Origin: Alphaproteobacteria bacterium
GTDB lineage: Bacteria > Pseudomonadota > Alphaproteobacteria > RF32 > CAG-239
Assembly: GCA_017958895.1 (NCBI GenBank)
Contig: JAGDBT010000121.1
Span: 1 to 9,936 of the forward strand
Direction: 5' to 3'
Length of the DNA: 9,936 nucleotides
The notes below the pieces were generated by a model, which worked only from the letters and a program-made list of their open reading frames with translations, did no database searches and was not told the origin of the DNA. The position numbers and the translations under genes are program-made. Below are positions 1 to 7,122 of this stretch, piece after piece (the stretch's first letter is position 1; each line of letters begins with the position of its first letter).

Positions 1-402
1 ATAAGCACCGACATAGCAGTCTTTTCCGATTTTGGCGGAAGCGGCTATTCTAGCACTGGCATCTATACCGGCTTGCGGCTTTCTTTCGGCATACATATAT
101 TCGTTGAGCTTAATAAAAGCCACTTTCGGATTATCGCTCAACAATATAATCACCTCGTCAGCAACAAAACCTTTCAGTTCTTCAGTCGTAATGCAAGCTT
201 TAGCTTTTATCTGTCCGCCTTTTTCTTTATTTTTACGATCATAAAAGAAGCAGATATCATTTGCTGTTGCCGAAGCCATGGTTGCAATATCACTTATTTT
301 TTCGTTTTCTTTGCTTGTATCGGTTAAAACGGCGCCGGTTACCGAAACAACTTCCGATAAAGTTATATCACCTTTCGCACTATAAAAACTTCTGTCAACC
401 AT
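1..402 (-). CDS. lpxD: UDP-3-O-acylglucosamine N-acyltransferase LpxD, N-terminal part (cut by window edge)
   Basis: Third enzyme of lipid A synthesis: it transfers a 3-hydroxyacyl chain from acyl-ACP to the 2-amine of UDP-3-O-acylglucosamine in the cytoplasm. Only the first 134 codons are present; the reading frame runs off the left edge. Residues 1 to about 105 resemble the LpxD uridine-binding domain, including a stretch reading ISDIATMASATANDICFFYD, equivalent to the family's 'i..i..l..A..g.isF' segment. From about residue 112 (IDASARIAASAKIGKDCYVG) the left-handed beta-helix hexapeptide repeats begin, which is the expected domain order. The ATG at 402 has an AGGAG Shine-Dalgarno 6 bases upstream that overlaps the bamA stop codon, so the two genes are probably translationally coupled. 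The catalytic histidine lies outside the window and cannot be checked. Another hexapeptide acyltransferase is unlikely given the N-terminal domain and the position after bamA. Confidence 0.9.
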   Translation of the reverse strand, partial: MVDRSFYSAKGDITLSEVVSVTGAVLTDTSKENEKISDIATMASATANDICFFYDRKNKEKGGQIKAKACITTEELKGFVADEVIILLSDNPKVAFIKLNEYMYAERKPQAGIDASARIAASAKIGKDCYVGAY

Positions 403-408
403 AACCAA

Positions 409-413
409 CTCCT
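409..413 (-). promoter_or_regulatory. lpxD ribosome binding site overlapping bamA stop
   Basis: On the minus strand the sequence TAGGAG contains both the bamA stop codon (TAG, 414-412) and the AGGAG Shine-Dalgarno of lpxD, 6 bases before its ATG. This fixes the lpxD start and suggests that terminating ribosomes re-initiate. Confidence 0.75.
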
Positions 414-2670
414 ATAAACTGGTACCGAAATTCAAACGGAAAATTTCTTTCTTATCAAAGCGTTCTTTAACAATCGGGAACCCGAAATCAATATTGATTT
501 TACCCATCGGCGACTGCCAGTCAAAACCGAAACCGATTGATTGACGAAGTTTGGATGAATAGTTAATCTTCTTGGCATCAAACTTATCCGGTTTACCCAA
601 AACACCGACATCCCAGAATGTTCTACCTTTAATACCAAGCTCATCCAAACCGATAGGGAAAGTAAGTTCAATTCCCGAATAAACAAACCAGTTACCACCC
701 AAGGAATCGTCGGTTTTCTTATCGCGTGCACCGATACCGGCAAACTCAAAACCGCGCATATTGGAACCGCCCAAATAATAACGATCGGACATTCTGACCT
801 TTTCGCCGTCATAACCGGCAATATAACCGCCGGTGGCGAAGAATTTGATGGTATAATAATCGGCCAATGTATAATATTTATAGGCTTTCACATCAAAACG
901 ATTATACTTTGTATCTCCGCCCAAACCGGATATATCGTGACCGAATGATAAATAATATCCTTCCTTGGTATTAATGGCATTATCGCGTTTATCATAAATA
1001 AATGTCTGACCAAAAGCAGAAGTTGTCGCTTTGCCTTCTTCATCTTTTACAAATTCCGAGGCGTATGATTTTACATGTTTTATCTCATTCGTGCTCAAGG
1101 TATAGCGTGCCAAATGATAGAAATTGTCGGTGTAATTCCAACCGAATCTTGTTCTGCCGCCGATCGTACGTGTATCATAAGAAGCCTCATCTTCATAATC
1201 CTGATCTTCCAAGAATAAGTCAATACCGGCACTTAAACGACGACCGAGAAAATATGGTTCCGTAAAGCTGATATCATAATCCTTGTTTCTTTGAGACAAT
1301 CCCATATTGATACCCAATTCCTCACCGGCACCCCGGAAATTATTCTCGGTAATTCCGGCACGGAATAAAGCTCCGTTAGTGGTTGAATAGCCCACACCGA
1401 CATTAAAATATCCCGTCGATTTTTCTTCAACATCAACATTGACATCGGCTTTGTTATCGCCCACCACATCGGTTTGAATATCAATTTTGCTGAAAAAGTT
1501 TAAGTTTTCCAAATTGCGACGCGAATCACGAAGTTTGGAAACATTCAAGGCATCCCCTTCTTCCAAACGAAACTCTCGGCGCAAAACCTCATCTTTTGTA
1601 CGGTCATTACCGCGAATATTAATCCGATTTACGAATATTCTGTCGCCTTCCTCAACGTTAAAGATAATATCTATACGTTTTTTCTCGGTATCTCTTATCA
1701 ATTCCGGATTAACATTAACAAACGCAAACCCCTTTTTGCCCAAAGTTTCGGTCATTGCACTTACCGACTTTTCCACTAAATCGGCATTATACCAATCTCC
1801 TTTTGAGAGTTCTACATCTTTATATAAAGAATCGGTATCAACACCCTCTATGTCAGAATTTATTTTTATACGTTTAACTTTATAACGTATTCCTTCATCA
1901 AGCGTGTAAGTAAGAACAAACGATTTCTGATTATCGCTCAATTCCGCTACTGCGGAACGTACATCAAAATCCGCATAGCCGCGATTGGTATAAAAACGGC
2001 GCAACAACTCTTTATCATAGTCCATTTTTTCCGAATCATAATTTTCTGCGGAACTGAAGATACGATACCAACGGCTCTCCTTGCTCATGATTTCATCTTG
2101 CAAATCCGAACTGCTGTAGTGTGTATTGCCCAAAAAGTTGATTTTATCGATTTTTGCTGCCGAACCTTCATCAATTTCATATATCAAATCCACGCGGTTT
2201 TCTTCACGTTCAATAATTTTCGGCTCTACCGTAACCGAATAACGACCGGTTTTGCGATAAACATCCAAAATTCTCTGTACATCTTGTTGTACTTTGGCCT
2301 TATCATAAACGGAACGCGGTCCCAACTGTACTTCCGACTCCAGAATTTTATCATCAATCTTGCTGTTGCCGTCAAAAGCTCTCTTACCGATAATCGGATT
2401 TTCTTTAACCGTAATTTTCAATGTATTGGCTTTTGTGGTATCAAAATCAATATCGCTGAACAAGCCCGTGTTATACAGATTTTTGAACGAATTATCCAAA
2501 GTATCTTGAGAAACTTTGCTGTTTTTATGAATATTCAAATAGGAAAGCACCGTGGCTTTTTCCACCCTTTGCAAACCGTCAACTTCTATGTTTTTAACAT
2601 AAAAATCCGCTGCTCCGGCCTGATAGGCCATAAAACTGCTGAGTAATCCGATATATATTATTTTTTTCAT
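412..2670 (-). CDS. bamA: Outer membrane protein assembly factor BamA (Omp85/YaeT)
   Basis: Core outer-membrane component of the BAM machine that folds and inserts beta-barrel proteins. The product is 752 residues, a little shorter than E. coli BamA (810). Residues 1-21 form a Sec signal peptide (MKK, hydrophobic core, then QAGAA). Five POTRA domains follow at roughly 22-90, 91-170, 173-262, 265-343 and 346-421, then the barrel from about 430 to the end. The conserved loop-6 (V/I)RGF motif is present as MRGF at 638-641, within GGSNMRGFEFAG. I chose the ATG at 2670 rather than the in-frame ATG at 2697. It starts directly at the signal peptide, has an AAGGA Shine-Dalgarno 7 bases upstream, and lies 14 bases after the rseP stop, whereas the upstream ATG would overlap rseP. 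The protein ends FRLNFGTSL, without the terminal aromatic residue usual for a beta-signal. No skp gene separates it from lpxD. Confidence 0.96.
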   Translation of the reverse strand: MKKIIYIGLLSSFMAYQAGAADFYVKNIEVDGLQRVEKATVLSYLNIHKNSKVSQDTLDNSFKNLYNTGLFSDIDFDTTKANTLKITVKENPIIGKRAFDGNSKIDDKILESEVQLGPRSVYDKAKVQQDVQRILDVYRKTGRYSVTVEPKIIEREENRVDLIYEIDEGSAAKIDKINFLGNTHYSSSDLQDEIMSKESRWYRIFSSAENYDSEKMDYDKELLRRFYTNRGYADFDVRSAVAELSDNQKSFVLTYTLDEGIRYKVKRIKINSDIEGVDTDSLYKDVELSKGDWYNADLVEKSVSAMTETLGKKGFAFVNVNPELIRDTEKKRIDIIFNVEEGDRIFVNRINIRGNDRTKDEVLRREFRLEEGDALNVSKLRDSRRNLENLNFFSKIDIQTDVVGDNKADVNVDVEEKSTGYFNVGVGYSTTNGALFRAGITENNFRGAGEELGINMGLSQRNKDYDISFTEPYFLGRRLSAGIDLFLEDQDYEDEASYDTRTIGGRTRFGWNYTDNFYHLARYTLSTNEIKHVKSYASEFVKDEEGKATTSAFGQTFIYDKRDNAINTKEGYYLSFGHDISGLGGDTKYNRFDVKAYKYYTLADYYTIKFFATGGYIAGYDGEKVRMSDRYYLGGSNMRGFEFAGIGARDKKTDDSLGGNWFVYSGIELTFPIGLDELGIKGRTFWDVGVLGKPDKFDAKKINYSSKLRQSIGFGFDWQSPMGKINIDFGFPIVKERFDKKEIFRLNFGTSL

Positions 2671-2677
2671 TACTTTT

Positions 2678-2682
2678 TCCTT
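2678..2682 (-). promoter_or_regulatory. bamA ribosome binding site (decides the start)
   Basis: AAGGA on the minus strand, 7 bases before the ATG at 2670 and just after the rseP TAA (2687-2685). It supports the 2670 start over the upstream in-frame ATG at 2697. Confidence 0.65.
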
Positions 2683-2684
2683 TT

Positions 2685-4106
2685 TTAACCAAACCACCTA
2701 CCGACTAAATGAACAACATCATTCCATGTTGCAAATACCATAAGTGCCAATATTATTCCCAAACCGAACCTGAAAATATATTCTTTTGTTCTGGGTTTTA
2801 ATTCTTCTCCGTTTAACATTTCAACAACAAATATCACCAGGTTGCCGCCGTCAAGTACCGGAATCGGGAACAAGTTAATCAGGCCTAAATTAACCGAGAT
2901 GAGTGCCATAAAATATATGAATCCCATCAAACCGCCATTTTTGCTTATATCCCCCGACATTTCGGCAATTCGCAGTATTCCTCCGATATCTTTTCCGCCG
3001 CGTTTTCCGGTAATAATTTGCCAAATTCCGCGTAAGGACATGGCTGTTAAGTCATAGGCCTCCTTAAAACCGGCTTTAACCGAATCAATAAAACACAATT
3101 TTTCGGAAAAAGTCAACTTCGGAGCAGATTTCACTCCGAGCATCCGTCTTTCTGTCTTGATTCCTTCGTCCTCATACTTTGTTTCTTTCAAACGTACTTT
3201 CAAAATCAAAGGACGATATCCCTTAATATTTAAATCCTCGTTTCCATGCTCGGAGATATATTTTTTTATGTCGGAGAAATATATTAAATCAACATCGTTG
3301 ATACTTTGCAAAACATCGCCGGAAACAATTCCCGCTCTCGCCGCCGGACTTCCCGGAAACACCCCGTTAACAACAGCGGGAACTTCTCCCAGTTCTCCGG
3401 TTTCTTTATTACGTTCGGCTATAATAGAGCGAACTCCTATCATTTTGCAATTTTCCGTATCGCCGAATTTGCAAGGCATTAACTCATCTGCTTTAATCGA
3501 CAAATCCAACGGACGCTCAATACTGACCAAAACCTCATCGGCATCAGCCATTGCCACTTCGTTATTCAATGAACTGAAATCCGGAGTCGGTCGGTTATTC
3601 AGACTGAGAATTTTATCTCCCGGCAAAATTCCAGCTTCCGCTGCCGCACTGTTTTCCATAACTTCGCCGACAACCGACGGATAAACCATTTTACCGTAAG
3701 CGTAAAACACCAAAATAAAAATCAAAATGGCCAAAAAATAATTGAACAACGGCCCGGCCGCCACAATAGATATTTTTTTCCACGGCTTCTGAAAAGAAAA
3801 GGCCATTTTCTTTTCGGCTTTTGATAATTTTTTCAAAGATTTTTCATCGGTTGTTGAAGAGGAAGCATCGGCATCACCCAAAAACTGACAATATCCGCCA
3901 AGCGGAACAGCCGATATTTTCCAGCAGGTTCCTTTTTTATCGGTATGGCTCCATAATTCCTTACCGAAACCTATGGAAAAGGCCACCACTTTAACACCCA
4001 ATATTCTGGCAACTATAAAATGTCCGAACTCGTGAACAAAAACCAGAATACCTAAAAGAACAATAAAGGAAATACCATAATACAAAAAATTTGTTATAAT
4101 ATCCAT
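2685..4106 (-). CDS. rseP: RIP metalloprotease RseP (site-2 protease family, M50)
   Basis: Inner-membrane zinc metalloprotease that cuts transmembrane segments; in E. coli it releases sigma-E by cleaving RseA and clears remnant signal peptides. The product is 473 residues (E. coli 450). The first membrane segment carries HExxH (VHEFGH, His25-Glu26-His29). Further membrane segments lie near 112-138, 393-412 and 446-468. The third zinc ligand is the Asp of the LDG motif (NLFPIPVLDGG, Asp419). Two PDZ domains lie between, near 143-205 (SAAAEAGILPGDKILSLN) and 245-305 (SPAARAGIVSGDVLQSIN). The ATG at 4106 is chosen: AAGGTG is a good Shine-Dalgarno 6 bases upstream and overlaps the cdsA stop, and the protein then begins at the family's N-terminal helix. 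An ATG at 4160 would add 18 residues and overlap cdsA. Oddities: LDGGN where E. coli has LDGGH, a GGIL where the family usually has GGP, and a cysteine pair (212, 220) between the PDZ domains. Its substrate here is unknown. Confidence 0.95.
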   Translation of the reverse strand: MDIITNFLYYGISFIVLLGILVFVHEFGHFIVARILGVKVVAFSIGFGKELWSHTDKKGTCWKISAVPLGGYCQFLGDADASSSTTDEKSLKKLSKAEKKMAFSFQKPWKKISIVAAGPLFNYFLAILIFILVFYAYGKMVYPSVVGEVMENSAAAEAGILPGDKILSLNNRPTPDFSSLNNEVAMADADEVLVSIERPLDLSIKADELMPCKFGDTENCKMIGVRSIIAERNKETGELGEVPAVVNGVFPGSPAARAGIVSGDVLQSINDVDLIYFSDIKKYISEHGNEDLNIKGYRPLILKVRLKETKYEDEGIKTERRMLGVKSAPKLTFSEKLCFIDSVKAGFKEAYDLTAMSLRGIWQIITGKRGGKDIGGILRIAEMSGDISKNGGLMGFIYFMALISVNLGLINLFPIPVLDGGNLVIFVVEMLNGEELKPRTKEYIFRFGLGIILALMVFATWNDVVHLVGRWFG

Positions 4107-4112
4107 TATCGA

Positions 4113-4118
4113 CACCTT
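4113..4118 (-). promoter_or_regulatory. rseP ribosome binding site overlapping cdsA stop
   Basis: Minus-strand TAAGGTG holds the cdsA stop (TAA, 4119-4117) and an AAGGTG Shine-Dalgarno, 6 bases before the rseP ATG at 4106. It supports that start over the in-frame ATG at 4160. Confidence 0.65.
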
Positions 4119-5025
4119 AAAAAATGTATAAAAAGAACAAATATACAAAAGGAGCGGCAAAAATTAAACCGTCAACCCGATCGAAAACGCCGCCGTGCCC
4201 CGGAATAAGTCTTGAAGAATCCTTAACCCCTACCCGACGTTTGATTGCCGATTCTATTAAATCACCTATCTGCGCCAAAATTGCCACAAATACCGCCAAC
4301 AAGGCATAAAACATCTGACTGTCTATATTCCACTCATAGCGCATATTCATAGGCTTATAAGAGATTGAAATATAGCGCAGTTTGTGGAAATCATAAAAAG
4401 GAATTTCCATTATTTGCGTGCAAAAATACATAAAGATAATACTGACCGAAACTGCCAACAAAATTCCGCCGCATAAACCCGACCAGGTTTTATTCGGACT
4501 GATTTTCGGCGCCAATTTCGGACCTTTAAGATTGCAACCCACTACCAAGCCGCCTATATCCATACTCCAAACCATCAGGAAATACCACAAAGTAATCACA
4601 AAGCTGTAATTGTAGCGAGGATCGAAATCCGTTTCACTCGGATCAAACGAACGATAAAGCCAGATAAGAGAAGCTATGCCGACCGAAATATAAACAACAC
4701 CGAGTGTCAGCAAAATACGATGTTTTTCTTTTTCCGCAATCAACCAAACTACCAGCGATATCAGCAGCAACATGAAGAATATAACCGAAAAATTGTAGCT
4801 CCAAATCGCAATAGCCAAAGCCATAACATAAGCTGTCACATATTGCGATGACTTATTTGAAGAAGTGAGCAAATTTGCCCATTCCCAAGCTAAAAGTCCG
4901 CCAACCGTAACTGCCAAAACTTCAATATAAGGACTGCCTATATACAGAGTCATAATCGCGACCGGAATCATAACAATGGCTGCCAAAACTCTCTTTAATG
5001 CAACTCCTATTCTAAAGCTTACCAT
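4117..5025 (-). CDS. cdsA: Phosphatidate cytidylyltransferase (CDP-diacylglycerol synthase)
   Basis: Inner-membrane enzyme that converts phosphatidic acid and CTP to CDP-diacylglycerol, the precursor of all phospholipid head-group branches. The 302-residue protein has about seven to eight hydrophobic segments (near 11-30, 34-50, 62-78, 80-96, 104-124, 140-162, 182-203, 239-256, 286-302). The CDS family signature is clear at 259-285: SAIKRRVGVKD, then IPGHGGVFDRVD, with the conserved KR, KD, HGG and DR.D residues. The upstream cytosolic motif DIGGLVVGCNLKGPKLAP..SPNKTWSG (156-183) also fits. The start at 5025 overlaps uppS by 14 bases and has a purine-rich AGGGAG Shine-Dalgarno 7 bases upstream, within uppS. 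A polar, aromatic-rich loop at about 205-238 before the last conserved membrane pair makes the protein longer than many family members. dxr, which usually follows cdsA in related operons, is absent here. Confidence 0.95.
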   Translation of the reverse strand: MVSFRIGVALKRVLAAIVMIPVAIMTLYIGSPYIEVLAVTVGGLLAWEWANLLTSSNKSSQYVTAYVMALAIAIWSYNFSVIFFMLLLISLVVWLIAEKEKHRILLTLGVVYISVGIASLIWLYRSFDPSETDFDPRYNYSFVITLWYFLMVWSMDIGGLVVGCNLKGPKLAPKISPNKTWSGLCGGILLAVSVSIIFMYFCTQIMEIPFYDFHKLRYISISYKPMNMRYEWNIDSQMFYALLAVFVAILAQIGDLIESAIKRRVGVKDSSRLIPGHGGVFDRVDGLIFAAPFVYLFFLYIF

Positions 5026-5710
5026 ATCTTCTCTCCCTCAAGTTATATTCTTCAATTATTGTTTTTAAGTCTTCCTCCGAAAAATCAGGCCATAATTTTT
5101 CCGAAAAATAAAATTCACTGTATGCCAGCTGCCACAAAAGATAATTACTTATACGCATTTCTCCGCTGGTTCTTATCATTAAATCCGGTGAAGGAATACC
5201 CGCAGTATAAAGATATTTTTCAAAAATTTCCGCATTAATATCCTCAAGTGCCAATTTTCCGTCTTTCACATCTCTTGCCACTCCGCAGGCAGCGGCCGCA
5301 ATTTCTTGTCTTCCGCCGTAGCTTAATGCCACACAAATCGTAATACCATCGTTATTTTGGCTTTCTTTTTCAATTTCAGCCATCTTAGCGACAATATCAT
5401 CTGCCAACATTTGTCTTTCGCCGATAAAAATTATGCGGGCATTATTTTCCTGAAGTTGTTTGAAATCTTCGTTTATATATTGACGAAGCAAGCCCATTAA
5501 ACCGTCAACCTCCGCTTTATCGCGCGACCAATTTTCCGTAGAAAAGGCATATACGGTCATATATTTAACACCCAAATTCTTCACCGCTTTAGCTATTTCC
5601 ATTAATGTACGAGCACCCTGCTTATGTCCTTCCAACAAAGGCAGGCCTTTTTTCTTCGCCCAACGGCGATTCCCGTCCATTATAAAAGCTATGTGCGACA
5701 GATTTTGCAT
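5012..5710 (-). CDS. uppS: Undecaprenyl diphosphate synthase (cis-prenyltransferase)
   Basis: Condenses eight isopentenyl diphosphates onto farnesyl diphosphate to give C55 undecaprenyl diphosphate, the carrier lipid for peptidoglycan and surface polysaccharides. The product is 232 residues (E. coli 253). All family motifs are present: HIAFIMDGNRRWA with the catalytic Asp12, the FSTENW block at 56-61, a YGGR region at 131-134, and the C-terminal substrate block DLMIRTSGEMRISNYLLWQ (176-194), followed by the conserved YSEFYF and LWPDF. The ATG at 5710 has an AAGGAA Shine-Dalgarno 7 bases upstream that overlaps the frr stop codon. The 3' end overlaps the cdsA start by 14 bases, so cdsA translation is probably coupled to it. 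The C55 product length is assumed from the family; residue inspection alone does not exclude a shorter product. Confidence 0.95.
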   Translation of the reverse strand: MQNLSHIAFIMDGNRRWAKKKGLPLLEGHKQGARTLMEIAKAVKNLGVKYMTVYAFSTENWSRDKAEVDGLMGLLRQYINEDFKQLQENNARIIFIGERQMLADDIVAKMAEIEKESQNNDGITICVALSYGGRQEIAAAACGVARDVKDGKLALEDINAEIFEKYLYTAGIPSPDLMIRTSGEMRISNYLLWQLAYSEFYFSEKLWPDFSEEDLKTIIEEYNLRERRYGKL

Positions 5711-5717
5711 AAATATA

Positions 5718-5723
5718 TTCCTT
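5718..5723 (-). promoter_or_regulatory. uppS ribosome binding site overlapping frr stop
   Basis: Minus-strand TTTAAGGAA contains the frr stop TAA (5724-5722) and the AAGGAA Shine-Dalgarno of uppS, 7 bases before its ATG at 5710. Confidence 0.65.
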
Positions 5724-6285
5724 AAACCTGCATAATATCCTTTTCTTTGGCTGAATATTGGTCGTCTATCTTTTTAACGGCATCATCGGTCCATTTTTGA
5801 ATATCGGCATTATACTTCTTTTCCTCATCTTCGGAAATCAATGCATCTTTTTTCAACTTCTTCACTTCATCCATGGCATCGCGTCTGATGTTGCGCACGG
5901 CAATCTTACCCTGCTCCGCATATTTTCCGGCAATTTTTACCAACTCTTTACGACGCTCTTCACTGAGCGGCGGAATCGGAATACGAATCAACTGACCGTC
6001 GGACATCGGATTTAACCCTAAATCGCTTTCTCTTAAAGCTTTTTCAACATTCTTTGCCAAACCCTTATCCCAAACGCTTACCGATAAAGTACGGGCATCG
6101 GGAACACTGACCGTTCCGACCTGACTGATCGGAGACATACTGCCGTATGCATCCACCAAAATTCCGTCAAGCAAACTTGCATGAGCTCTGCCGGCTCTTA
6201 AACCGCCAAAATCATTTTTCAGCGCTTCCAAAGTTTTTTCCATTCTTTCCAGAGTGTCTTCTTTTATTGAATTAAAATCAGTCAT
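5722..6285 (-). CDS. frr: Ribosome recycling factor
   Basis: Cytoplasmic tRNA-shaped factor that, with EF-G, splits the post-termination ribosome. The product is 187 residues (E. coli 185). The N-terminal helix of the three-helix bundle contains FGGLRAGRAHASLLD (26-40). Domain II spans roughly 31-104 and includes VPDARTLSVSVWDKG (61-75) and LNPMSDGQLIRIPIPPLSEE. The C-terminal helices begin with RRKELVKIAGKYAEQGK and include RNIRRDAMDEVKKLKKD (131-147), where the conserved arginines lie. The ATG at 6285 (MTDFNS) is chosen over the in-frame TTG at 6297. It has AGAGG 4 to 5 bases upstream, gives the standard length, and follows the pyrH stop by 8 bases. The pyrH-frr pair is widely conserved in bacteria. 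Confidence 0.96.
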   Translation of the reverse strand: MTDFNSIKEDTLERMEKTLEALKNDFGGLRAGRAHASLLDGILVDAYGSMSPISQVGTVSVPDARTLSVSVWDKGLAKNVEKALRESDLGLNPMSDGQLIRIPIPPLSEERRKELVKIAGKYAEQGKIAVRNIRRDAMDEVKKLKKDALISEDEEKKYNADIQKWTDDAVKKIDDQYSAKEKDIMQV

Positions 6286-6289
6286 ATTA

Positions 6290-6294
6290 CCTCT
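6290..6294 (-). promoter_or_regulatory. frr ribosome binding site overlapping pyrH stop
   Basis: Minus-strand TGAGAGG holds the pyrH stop TGA (6296-6294) and the AGAGG Shine-Dalgarno of frr, whose ATG is at 6285. The upstream in-frame TTG at 6297 has no such site. Confidence 0.6.
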
Positions 6295-7007
6295 CAACTT
6301 TTAATGATTGTGCTTTTTGCACTGCCGCAAACCGCATTGATTATGGCATTTTCTCCAGCTTGAGCAAAAATCATCACCGGAAGATTATTGTCCCGAGCCA
6401 TGGCTATTGCCGTCATATCCATAACATTTAAGTGTTTTTCCAACACTTCGGAAAAACTCACCGTTTCATACCGTTTAGCCTCAGGATTGAACCGCGGATC
6501 AGCATCATAAACTCCGTCAACCTGCGTAGCCTTCATTAAAATATCACAATGCATTTCAACGGCTCGCAATGCCGCTCCCGTATCGGTCGTAAAGTAAGGA
6601 CTCCCCGTTCCGCCGGCAAAAATCACTATTTCACCGTTTTCAACCGCCTGAATTGCCTGACGAAAATTATATGTTTCGCAAATTTCCGGAACAGACAGAC
6701 CTGAAAAAACTTTAACTTTGCATCCTGCCGAACGCAATGCAGCACGCAAAGCCGCCGCGTTCATCACCGTTGCCAACATACCTATTTGGTCTGCTTCACT
6801 GCGATCCATACCACCGACGGCATTTTTAGCTCCCCGAAAGAAATTTCCGCCGCCGATAACCAGACAAATCTGCACACCTGCCTTATAAACAGCGGTTATT
6901 TCGGCGCACAGCTTACGAAGAACTCCGTCGTTAATACCTGTTTTATCGGCTCCGGCCAGGCCTTCTCCCGATATTTTCAGCAATATTCTTTTATACTTGG
7001 GCTCCAT
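6294..7007 (-). CDS. pyrH: Uridylate kinase (UMP kinase)
   Basis: Phosphorylates UMP to UDP with ATP, the committed step to UTP, CTP and UDP-sugars; acts as a cytoplasmic hexamer of the amino-acid-kinase fold. The product is 237 residues, close to E. coli PyrH (241). Visible motifs are RILLKISGE (8-15) at the N-terminus, the glycine-rich nucleotide loop GGGNFFRGA (52-60), DQIGM (73-77), GGTGSPYFTTDTGAALRA (132-149, phosphate and UMP contacts) and KATQVDGVYDADPR (159-172, ATP site). The ATG at 7007 has a GAGGAAAG Shine-Dalgarno 6 bases upstream (7018-7011). It is the first gene of the leftward operon. rpsB and tsf, which often precede pyrH, are not here; the next gene upstream is the divergent plsY. 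Confidence 0.96.
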   Translation of the reverse strand: MEPKYKRILLKISGEGLAGADKTGINDGVLRKLCAEITAVYKAGVQICLVIGGGNFFRGAKNAVGGMDRSEADQIGMLATVMNAAALRAALRSAGCKVKVFSGLSVPEICETYNFRQAIQAVENGEIVIFAGGTGSPYFTTDTGAALRAVEMHCDILMKATQVDGVYDADPRFNPEAKRYETVSFSEVLEKHLNVMDMTAIAMARDNNLPVMIFAQAGENAIINAVCGSAKSTIIKS

Positions 7008-7069
7008 ATTCTTTCCTCACGGTTATGGTCTTTTTGTATGTTAGCCATTTTATTTATGTTGTCATTATT

Positions 7070-7099
7070 ATTTTACATGGTTTCAACAGAATTTTTCAA
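7070..7099 (-). promoter_or_regulatory. Predicted sigma70-type promoter of the pyrH-to-lpxD operon
   Basis: Minus-strand -35 TTGAAA (7099-7094, 5 of 6 to consensus), 18-base spacer, -10 TAAAAT (7075-7070, 5 of 6). Transcription would start near 7063 and leave a leader of about 55 bases before the pyrH ATG at 7007. AT-rich DNA gives many weak matches, so this is a candidate supported by position and divergent layout, not proof. Confidence 0.5.
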
Positions 7100-7122
7100 A
7101 AAAATAAAATAAAGTTGAAAAA
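7092..7122. repeat. Short inverted repeat containing both divergent -35 elements
   Basis: TTTTTCAA at 7092-7099 and its exact complement TTGAAAAA at 7115-7122 are separated by 15 bases of A-rich sequence. Each arm contains the proposed -35 element of one of the two divergent promoters. It may be an operator for a dimeric regulator or simply the mirror of two similar -35 boxes; the A/T runs make chance plausible. Confidence 0.35.

Noticed and set aside
432..821. A 129-codon minus-strand ORF inside bamA in another frame
   Set aside because: It lies fully inside the conserved barrel-coding sequence of bamA; the bamA frame has clear family motifs and this one has none.
1487..1885. A 132-codon plus-strand ORF opposite bamA
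   Set aside because: Ser/Arg/Phe-rich shadow of the minus-strand coding frame, with no start signal.
2098..2646. A 182-codon plus-strand ORF opposite bamA
   Set aside because: It lies wholly antisense to the POTRA region of a well-supported gene. Its Phe/Ile-rich content mirrors bamA codons, and it shows no domain or ribosome site.
3157..3684. A 175-codon plus-strand ORF opposite the PDZ region of rseP
   Set aside because: Antisense shadow of rseP: Ser/Pro/Ile-rich, with no recognisable motif.
4107..4160. An upstream rseP start at 4160 adding 18 residues
   Set aside because: It would overlap cdsA by 44 bases, add a second hydrophobic stretch before the family N-terminus, and ignore the good Shine-Dalgarno before 4106.
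7038..7112. A 24-codon plus-strand ORF encoding a hydrophobic peptide with a basic tail (MLAILFMLSLLFYMVSTEFF...), resembling a small membrane protein
   Set aside because: It has no Shine-Dalgarno and no promoter facing it. It lies across the proposed leftward promoter in AT-rich DNA, where hydrophobic codons (TTA, TTT, ATT) arise by chance.
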